This document shows, in pieces, positions 1 to 5,611 of a stretch of DNA of 11,094 bases; position 1 is the stretch's first letter; the number at the start of each line of letters is the position of its first letter. A program made the translations under genes and the position numbers. The notes below the pieces were generated by a model that ran no database searches, was not told where the DNA came from, and saw only the letters and a program-made list of their open reading frames with translations. The stretch is from Oceanospirillaceae bacterium. Its GTDB lineage: Bacteria > Pseudomonadota > Gammaproteobacteria > Pseudomonadales > Balneatricaceae. The stretch covers positions 1 through 11,094 of the forward strand of contig DNNY01000187.1 of assembly GCA_003497765.1 (NCBI GenBank), in the 5' to 3' direction.

Positions 1-943
<943 letters not shown>

Positions 944-979
944 TTACCAAATAACACACTTGGCTATCTTATTACTTAC

Positions 980-1015
980 AAAAAAATAGGGAAAGAGCGA
1001 GCGCCCCTTCCCTAT
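980..1015 (-). terminator. Intrinsic terminator / attenuator between rplT and pheS
   Basis: In the minus-strand RNA, AUAGGGAAGGGGC (1015-1003) pairs with GCUCUUUCCCUAU (998-986) to give a 13-bp stem with two G-U pairs and a 4-base loop. A run of U follows (985-980, plus the paired U at 986). This is a textbook rho-independent terminator placed 43 bases before the pheS start. Since pheS must be expressed, it is best read as a partial terminator or attenuator, in the position of the E. coli pheST attenuator. Unlike E. coli, no Phe-rich leader peptide fits between rplT and the hairpin. Confidence 0.85.
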
Positions 1016-1021
1016 ATGCTG

Positions 1022-1052
1022 ACACCTTAGATTAAACTCTATCTAACGGTGT
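1022..1052 (-). other. Stem-loop directly after the rplT stop
   Basis: ACACC(G)TTAGAT (minus strand, 1052-1041) pairs with ATCTAAGGTGT (1032-1022): 11 bp with one bulged G and an 8-base loop. It begins one base after the rplT stop codon and ends six bases before the attenuator stem. Neither arm is complementary to the attenuator arms, so I see no antiterminator. It may protect the 3' end of the upstream transcript or tune read-through. The pairing is seen; the role is inferred. Confidence 0.5.
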
Positions 1053-1053
1053 T

Positions 1054-1410
1054 TTAACCGAGAGCGGCTTTAGCTTGCTGAACTACCGCTCCGAAAGCAG
1101 GTTTATCATACACAGCAAGATCAGCCAGTACTCGGCGATCCAGCTCTATACCGGCTTTATTGAGTCCATTGATCAATCTGCTGTATGAAAGCCCCTCAAT
1201 GCGAGATTGAGCATTAATTCGGGCAATCCAAAGTCTGCGGAAAGTACGTTTTTTGACTCGACGGTCGCGATAGGCGTACTGTCCTGCTTTGGTGACCGCT
1301 TGCACGGCTACACGATAAACACGGCTACGTGCTCCGTAATAACCTTTGGCTTGCTTTAAAATCTTTTTGTGTCGACGATTGGCTTCAACACCACGTTTTA
1401 CTCTAGGCAT
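1054..1410 (-). CDS. rplT: 50S ribosomal protein L20
   Basis: L20 binds 23S rRNA early in assembly of the large subunit and, in E. coli and Bacillus, also represses its own operon by binding an rRNA-like mRNA structure. The protein is 118 residues, the usual length. It starts MPRVKRGV and keeps the basic N-terminal helix [20 protein letters not shown] (residues about 14-33), which threads into rRNA, then the globular C-terminal domain (about 60-118) with the [20 protein letters not shown] region. The ATG at 1410 is preceded by AGGAG six bases away. It lies 29 bases after rpmI, so the two are surely cotranscribed and possibly translationally coupled. Nothing is missing or odd. Confidence 0.98.
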   Translation of the reverse strand: MPRVKRGVEANRRHKKILKQAKGYYGARSRVYRVAVQAVTKAGQYAYRDRRVKKRTFRRLWIARINAQSRIEGLSYSRLINGLNKAGIELDRRVLADLAVYDKPAFGAVVQQAKAALG

Positions 1411-1439
1411 AGTATTCTCCTACCAAAAATTCAGTTGAT

Positions 1440-1634
1440 TTACGCATTGCGCAACATGCGATCTACACGGGGCTTATCAGCAGCAGTAATGATGCTGGTG
1501 CCACGCAGTTGCCGCTTGCGCTTGGTGGTCATTTTGGTGAGGATATGGCTTTTGTGCTGATGCTTATGCTTGTAGCCTGCAGCAGACTTTTTGAAGCGCT
1601 TTGCCGCTCCACTATGAGTTTTTGCTTTTGGCAT
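1440..1634 (-). CDS. rpmI: 50S ribosomal protein L35
   Basis: L35 is a small, very basic protein of the large ribosomal subunit. The 64-residue product matches family length (65 in E. coli). It shows the typical signature: [20 protein letters not shown] at the N-terminus, then a His/Lys-rich stretch [14 protein letters not shown] and KRKRQLRG. The ATG at 1634 follows an AGGAG with good spacing. It sits between infC and rplT as in most bacteria. In E. coli, L20 represses rpmI translation first and rplT follows by coupling. The structured 115-base spacer upstream is the natural place for the same control here. Confidence 0.97.
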   Translation of the reverse strand: MPKAKTHSGAAKRFKKSAAGYKHKHQHKSHILTKMTTKRKRQLRGTSIITAADKPRVDRMLRNA

Positions 1635-1677
1635 TTCTGATCTCCTAAAAAAAGGGTTTAAAATTCAGCAAGAGCCG

Positions 1678-1714
1678 CCCGGACAGCCTGCCAAAAACAT
1701 TGGCTGAACGCGGG
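1678..1714 (-). promoter_or_regulatory. Irregular stem-loop in the infC-rpmI leader (candidate L20 binding site)
   Basis: In the minus-strand RNA, CCCG (1714-1711) pairs with CGGG (1681-1678). Inside is an asymmetric internal loop (CGUU opposite UC), then CAGCC (1706-1702) pairs with GGCUG (1688-1684) around a 13-base loop. A competing inner hairpin, GCCAA (1704-1700) with UUGGC (1694-1690), cannot coexist with the second stem. In E. coli, L20 binds an irregular stem and a long-range pseudoknot ahead of rpmI. The location and internal-loop form fit that role, but I have not shown similarity to the 23S rRNA target. Confidence 0.45.
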
Positions 1715-1749
1715 TCACACTATGTTCCCTACTGCTCTACTTCTTCTAA

Positions 1750-2292
1750 CTACTTCTTTTTACTAAGAGGTGCCATGACCATAGTCATTTGACGACCTTC
1801 TAATTTTGGGTGCTGCTCAACCTGAGCTAGCGAGGACAGATCCGCTTCAACGCGCTTCATCATATCCATTCCCAATTCTTGGTGAGCCATTTCTCGACCA
1901 CGGTAACGCAAGGTCACTTTGGCCTTGTCACCACCTTCTAGGAAACGTATCAGGTTGCGTAGTTTTACCTGATAATCTCCTATATCAGTTCCCGGACGGA
2001 ACTTGATCTCTTTTACCTGAACCTGTTTCTGCTTTTTCTTGGCAGCGGCTTTTTGCTTCTTGGCTTCAAATACATGCTTGCCGTAGTCCATAATTTTACA
2101 AACCACCGGCTCCGCATCAGCTGCAATTTGCACCAGATCCAGTTTTGCTTCCTCAGCATGACGCAATGCTTCTGCTAAGGTAACGATGCCAACTTGACTA
2201 CCATCAGCACCAATTAGTCGAACTTCGTTCGCCTCAATATGTTCATTTATTGCGGGGCGTTTCGCTCGACCCTTATTAAATTCGCCTTTAAT
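1750..2292 (-). CDS. infC: Translation initiation factor IF-3, AUU start
   Basis: IF3 keeps the 30S subunit free, checks the start codon and rejects non-standard ones. From an ATT codon at 2292 the protein is exactly 180 residues, the E. coli length, beginning with the ATT codon then [11 protein letters not shown]. The N-terminal domain covers about 12-80 ([27 protein letters not shown]), followed by the Lys-rich linker and the C-terminal ribosome-binding domain (about 90-178: [29 protein letters not shown] [13 protein letters not shown]). No ATG, GTG or TTG lies in frame between the thrS stop and a TTG at codon 43, which would delete half of the N-terminal domain. GGAG at 2304-2301 lies eight bases before ATT. 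In E. coli the AUU start makes IF3 repress its own translation, so the same is expected here. It lies 45 bases after thrS. Confidence 0.95.
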   Translation of the reverse strand: MKGEFNKGRAKRPAINEHIEANEVRLIGADGSQVGIVTLAEALRHAEEAKLDLVQIAADAEPVVCKIMDYGKHVFEAKKQKAAAKKKQKQVQVKEIKFRPGTDIGDYQVKLRNLIRFLEGGDKAKVTLRYRGREMAHQELGMDMMKRVEADLSSLAQVEQHPKLEGRQMTMVMAPLSKKK

Positions 2293-2304
2293 TGCGCTAT
2301 CTCC
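2290..2304 (-). promoter_or_regulatory. infC translation start: SD plus AUU codon
   Basis: GGAG (2304-2301), eight spacer bases and ATT (2292-2290) followed by AAA GGC. AUU AAA GGC matches my recollection of the first codons of E. coli infC. The frame is closed upstream by the thrS stop codon itself, which limits possible starts. This site decides the start and is the expected target of IF3 autoregulation. Confidence 0.85.
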
Positions 2305-2337
2305 ACTTTTAGTTAGAGTGCAATGGCACTCAGCTTT

Positions 2338-4257
2338 TTATCCTTGAAAACGGCCTTTTTCTGCTACTGCTTCGTTAAGTAGTTGAGCATAAGCATCAAC
2401 ACTCATATTTCCCAAATCATCACCACTTCGGGTGCGTACAGTAACCGTGCCTGTTTCCACTTCCTTATCACCTACAACCAGCAAATAAGGAATCTTCTGA
2501 ATTGTATGCTCGCGAATTTTAAAGCCTACCTTTTCGTTTCTCAAGTCCGCAGCGACTCGGAAGCCCATTTTTGTTAGTTTTTCTGCAATTTCCTGGCAGA
2601 AAGGGGCCTGTTTATCGGTAATATTCAAAATTACGGCTTGTTTTGGTGCCAACCAAGGTGGCATGGCGCCAGCAAAGTTTTCAATCAAAATACCAAGAAA
2701 ACGCTCAAAAGAACCCAAAGTAGCTCGGTGCAACATGACCGGCACTTCCCTTTCACCCGCCTCATTAACAAACTGAGCATCTAGACGACCTGGCATGGAG
2801 AAGTCAACTTGAATAGTGCCACATTGCCAAACCCGACCTAGGCAATCCTTCAAGGAGAATTCAATTTTAGGGCCATAGAAGGCGCCTTCGCCCGGCAAGA
2901 TATCAAAGGGTAAATGCTTAGCATTTAGTGCTTGAGCAAGAGCCTCCTCAGCCCGATCCCAAACTTCATCAGAACCGACACGTTTTTCTGGGCGCGTAGA
3001 TAGCTTTAATATGACTTCATCAAAACCAAAGTCCGCATAGACGGCGTATAAGAAGTCAATAAACTTGGCTACTTCATCTTGCATTTGATCAGCAGAACAG
3101 AAAATATGCCCATCGTCCTGAGTAAAGCTGCGCACGCGCATAATGCCGTGCAAAGTACCAGACGGTTCATTACGGTGACAGGAACCAAATTCTGCCATAC
3201 GAATTGGCAGATCTCGATAAGAACGCAGTCCTTGATTAAAAATCTGCACATGACAAGGGCAGTTCATGGGTTTAACCGCATAGTCGCGATTTTCCGACGC
3301 TGTGGTAAACATCATCTCGGAAAACTTATCCCAGTGCCCGGAACGTTCCCACAAAGAACGGTCAACAACTTGCGGAGTCTTCACTTCTACATAACCATTA
3401 GCCTGTTGCATATCACGCATATAGCGTTCTACAACCTGATAAATAGTCCAACCATTGGGATGCCAAAACACCATACCGGGTGCTTCTTCTTGGGTATGGA
3501 ATAGGTCAAGGCGCTTGCCCAATTTACGGTGATCACGCTTTTCTGCTTCTTCTAAGCGATGCAAATAGGCATTTAAATCTTTTTTGTCAGCCCAAGCGGT
3601 GCCATACACACGGGTTAACATGGCGTTATTGGAATCACCACGCCAATAAGCACCAGCCACCTTCATCAACTTAAACGACTTGATATGCCCTGTGGAAGGA
3701 ACATGGGGGCCACGACATAAATCTGTAAAGCCACCTTGATTATAAAAAGATAGATCTTCGTCACCGGGAATAGAATCGATAATCTCGACTTTATATTCTT
3801 CACCTAGGTCTGCAAAAAATGCCACAGCATCAGAGCGATTCATAATCGAGCGACTAATAGGCAAGTTCTGCTTTACTAGCTCCTTCATACGCTTTTCTAT
3901 GAGCGCCAGATCTTCCGGAGTAAAAGCCCGCTCATAGGCAAAGTCGTAATAAAAACCGTCTTCAATAACCGGGCCAATGGTCACTTGGGCACCTGGGAAA
4001 ACATCTTGTACCGCTTGCGCCATTAAGTGGGCACAAGAGTGACGAATCACCTCTAGCCCCTCTGCATCACGGCTGGTAATAATAGCTAGCTGGGCATCAT
4101 CGGTAATAACATAACTGGTATCTACCAGCTCACCATCGACCTTGCCAGCCAGAGCGGCTTTAGCAAGACCAGGACCAATATCAAAGGCAATATCATGCAC
4201 CGATACAGGGGCGGTGAAAGAACGTTGACTCGCGTCAGGAAGGGTAATAACTGGCAT
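2338..4257 (-). CDS. thrS: Threonine--tRNA ligase
   Basis: Class II synthetase that charges tRNA-Thr in the cytoplasm and edits mischarged Ser-tRNA. It has 639 residues (642 in E. coli). Order of domains: TGS (1-62); editing domain N2 (about 63-225) with HSCAH (H73, H77) and C181/H185 in CRGPH; catalytic core (about 240-535) with zinc ligands C333 (MNCPCH), H384 and H510 ([10 protein letters not shown]) and the motif 2 arginine in the [12 protein letters not shown] segment; anticodon-binding domain (about 540-639). All key residues are intact, with a constant one-residue offset from E. coli numbering. ATG at 4257 has AAGGA six bases upstream. It is the first gene of its operon. The leader carries a tRNA-like operator, so ThrRS probably represses its own translation. 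Confidence 0.98.
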   Translation of the reverse strand: MPVITLPDASQRSFTAPVSVHDIAFDIGPGLAKAALAGKVDGELVDTSYVITDDAQLAIITSRDAEGLEVIRHSCAHLMAQAVQDVFPGAQVTIGPVIEDGFYYDFAYERAFTPEDLALIEKRMKELVKQNLPISRSIMNRSDAVAFFADLGEEYKVEIIDSIPGDEDLSFYNQGGFTDLCRGPHVPSTGHIKSFKLMKVAGAYWRGDSNNAMLTRVYGTAWADKKDLNAYLHRLEEAEKRDHRKLGKRLDLFHTQEEAPGMVFWHPNGWTIYQVVERYMRDMQQANGYVEVKTPQVVDRSLWERSGHWDKFSEMMFTTASENRDYAVKPMNCPCHVQIFNQGLRSYRDLPIRMAEFGSCHRNEPSGTLHGIMRVRSFTQDDGHIFCSADQMQDEVAKFIDFLYAVYADFGFDEVILKLSTRPEKRVGSDEVWDRAEEALAQALNAKHLPFDILPGEGAFYGPKIEFSLKDCLGRVWQCGTIQVDFSMPGRLDAQFVNEAGEREVPVMLHRATLGSFERFLGILIENFAGAMPPWLAPKQAVILNITDKQAPFCQEIAEKLTKMGFRVAADLRNEKVGFKIREHTIQKIPYLLVVGDKEVETGTVTVRTRSGDDLGNMSVDAYAQLLNEAVAEKGRFQG

Positions 4258-4263
4258 AAATTT

Positions 4264-4268
4264 TCCTT
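4264..4268 (-). promoter_or_regulatory. thrS ribosome binding site
   Basis: AAGGA on the minus strand, six bases before the ATG. It begins eight bases after the anticodon-like hairpin, so ThrRS bound to that hairpin would block 30S access, as known for E. coli thrS. Confidence 0.8.
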
Positions 4269-4276
4269 ACTCAGTG

Positions 4277-4297
4277 GTGACCCCTACCAAAGGCCAC
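4277..4297 (-). promoter_or_regulatory. thrS operator hairpin mimicking the tRNA-Thr(GGU) anticodon arm
   Basis: Minus-strand RNA GUGGCCU (4297-4291) pairs with GGGUCAC (4283-4277), 7 bp with two G-U pairs. It closes a seven-base loop UUGGUAG (4290-4284). This places U, U, then GGU, then A, exactly as in an anticodon loop (positions 32-38) of tRNA-Thr with anticodon GGU. In E. coli, ThrRS binds a similar hairpin (domain 2, loop CGU) just ahead of the thrS SD and competes with ribosomes. G35 and U36, the ThrRS identity bases of the anticodon, are both present here. Confidence 0.72.
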
Positions 4298-4311
4298 TTG
4301 GGATGTTGATA

Positions 4312-4339
4312 TAGCTATGTAATTCAGTGACATAAGCTA
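4312..4339 (-). promoter_or_regulatory. Upstream stem-loop of the thrS leader (domain 4-like)
   Basis: Minus-strand RNA UAGC(U)UAUGU (4339-4330) pairs with ACAUAGCUA (4320-4312): nine pairs with one bulged U, closing a nine-base loop. A 14-base unpaired linker separates it from the anticodon-like hairpin. In E. coli the thrS operator has the order stem-loop (domain 4), single-stranded linker (domain 3), anticodon-like hairpin (domain 2), SD region (domain 1). The same order is visible here. Confidence 0.6.
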
Positions 4340-4356
4340 AATAAATTAGGGGCGTA

Positions 4357-4385
4357 ATTGTACCTATTAAAGCCTGTATTCTCAA
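4357..4385 (-). promoter_or_regulatory. Sigma70 promoter of the thrS operon
   Basis: TTGAGA (4385-4380), a 17-base spacer and TACAAT (4362-4357): five of six matches to each consensus hexamer with ideal spacing. Transcription would begin near 4350-4347, giving a leader of about 90 bases that contains both stem-loops of the operator and little else. Confidence 0.75.
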
Positions 4386-4625
4386 GCCATGATTGGCCCC
4401 GATATGATGGCATAAATGTAATAGTATCTTTCTCACCAACTTATACATTAAAAACTTTCTTAAGCATGACTAACCATATGCTAAACACCACGGGAGTGCT
4501 TTTCTGCTAGTTTAAAAACAAAGTTTTTAAGCCTGCTATGCTTAAATTCGAATTGCGTTACAGGCAATAAATTAGCACTAGGTTAATAGTGGTGATGATT
4601 TAGCAGAGCTTACAAGGATATAAAT
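4386..4625. other. AT-rich divergent spacer right of the thrS promoter
   Basis: About 240 bases with no convincing gene. Visible: a perfect 8-bp inverted repeat TTAAAAAC/GTTTTTAA (4512-4519 and 4523-4530, three-base loop) and a longer-range pair TTAAGCAT (4460-4467) / ATGCTTAA (4538-4545). AAGGA at 4614-4618 is the ribosome binding site of the rightward gene. I found no plus-strand promoter with both hexamers near consensus, and no tRNA. Confidence 0.5.
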
Positions 4626-5594
4626 GTGATGGTTAGCGACAATAATGAAGAATGCCCAGTTTGTAAAATGTCTGAAGATCTAAAGACTTCAAGAACAAAA
4701 GGCAAAAAAGTATATACATGTCAAAGATGTGGCATATTTAGCATCTCGGATGTAGCAATCTTGCAGGAACAGTGGAAAGAAAAATCCACAGAACTTTCTG
4801 GTTGGCTTAGAGAAAGACATGAACGTGGTATTGAAATTCAAACACTTACTCCAAGCAATTTACCTCATATTTTGGCAGAACTTCCCCAACACACTCCACT
4901 GGAAAAACAGTTGAAGTTACTTGAATCAATTGAATTAAAAACACACTATCCAGGACATAAAGTATATATAAATTATGAATTTGATATTTCGCTAGCTTGG
5001 GTAAAAAATAAGGAGGAATTTGTATTTTACCTTAAAGCACTGTTGGAACGTGGATTAATTGGTGACAATGAAAGCACATCAAACACGTCCAGTCAAAATT
5101 CATTGAACATGCTGGACTATGCACTTGGAATCAAGCCATTTATAACCGCTAAAGGTTGGGAGTATTTAGAAGCCAAAGCGTCAAACAATACTGACAAAGT
5201 TCAAGTATTTGTTGCCATGTCATTTGATAATGAGCTGAATTCTGTTTACGAAAATGTGATTAAGAAAGCCATTAATTCTACAGGATACAGAGCTTGCAGA
5301 GCCGATTCAGAGCCTGATTTAGGCCGCATAGATGAGAAAATAATTGTAGAAATAAAAAAATCAAGGTTTGTTGTAGCCGATCTAACTCAACAGAATAGTG
5401 GGGTTTATTTTGAAGCTGGATTTGCTATGGCGCTAGGATTACCAGTTATTTTGTGTGTGAACAAAGATGATTTGAAAAACGTACATTTCGATGTTCGCCA
5501 ATTTAATTGTATTTTATGGGAAAAAAATGAAGAAGATGATTTTAAGAATCAACTAGAAACCTCTATTTTGTACAACATTGGACGTCGAAATTAG
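4626..5594 (+). CDS. Zinc ribbon - winged-helix-like - nucleoside 2-deoxyribosyltransferase/TIR-like protein
   Basis: Unnamed 322-residue protein. Residues 10-35 are a zinc ribbon (C10xxC13, C32xxC35). Residues about 54-185 are mostly helical and end in a winged-helix-like part (FVFYLKALLERGLI 132-145; FITAKGWEYLE 172-182). Residues 191-315 look like the nucleoside 2-deoxyribosyltransferase fold related to TIR: VFVAMSFD (194-201), R234-I235-D236 before an EIKKSRFVVADL strand (242-253) and GVYFEAGFAMALGLPVI (259-275). E263 matches the catalytic Glu of that family and D252 its conserved Asp. No signal peptide or membrane segment; probably cytoplasmic. I recall similar proteins annotated only as hypothetical. 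Function is unproven: N-glycosidic cleavage of a nucleotide, or signalling or defence, is inference. The first codon is GTG (SD seven bases upstream); ATG at 4629 is equally possible. It is AT-rich, faces against its neighbours and may be transferred. Confidence 0.85.
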   Translation: MMVSDNNEECPVCKMSEDLKTSRTKGKKVYTCQRCGIFSISDVAILQEQWKEKSTELSGWLRERHERGIEIQTLTPSNLPHILAELPQHTPLEKQLKLLESIELKTHYPGHKVYINYEFDISLAWVKNKEEFVFYLKALLERGLIGDNESTSNTSSQNSLNMLDYALGIKPFITAKGWEYLEAKASNNTDKVQVFVAMSFDNELNSVYENVIKKAINSTGYRACRADSEPDLGRIDEKIIVEIKKSRFVVADLTQQNSGVYFEAGFAMALGLPVILCVNKDDLKNVHFDVRQFNCILWEKNEEDDFKNQLETSILYNIGRRN

Positions 5595-5611
5595 CCTAAT
5601 ACTCTACAAAA

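Noticed and set aside
1645..1658. T-run (minus strand) before the rpmI SD as a terminator
   Set aside because: No stem directly precedes the run. It is followed at once by AGGAG and the rpmI start, so a U-rich ribosome landing stretch is more likely.
2164..2166. TTG as the start of infC (138-residue product)
   Set aside because: It would remove 42 residues of the conserved IF3 N-terminal domain that are clearly encoded in frame upstream ([13 protein letters not shown]), and the AUU start with SD gives the family length.
3079..3504. 141-codon plus-strand open frame inside thrS
   Set aside because: Antisense shadow of a fully conserved ThrRS coding region; the protein has no recognisable domain.
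4258..4625. tRNA gene, CRISPR array or small coding gene in the divergent spacer
   Set aside because: No cloverleaf, no repeated units, and only very short frames without a ribosome binding site; the left part is explained by the thrS promoter and leader.
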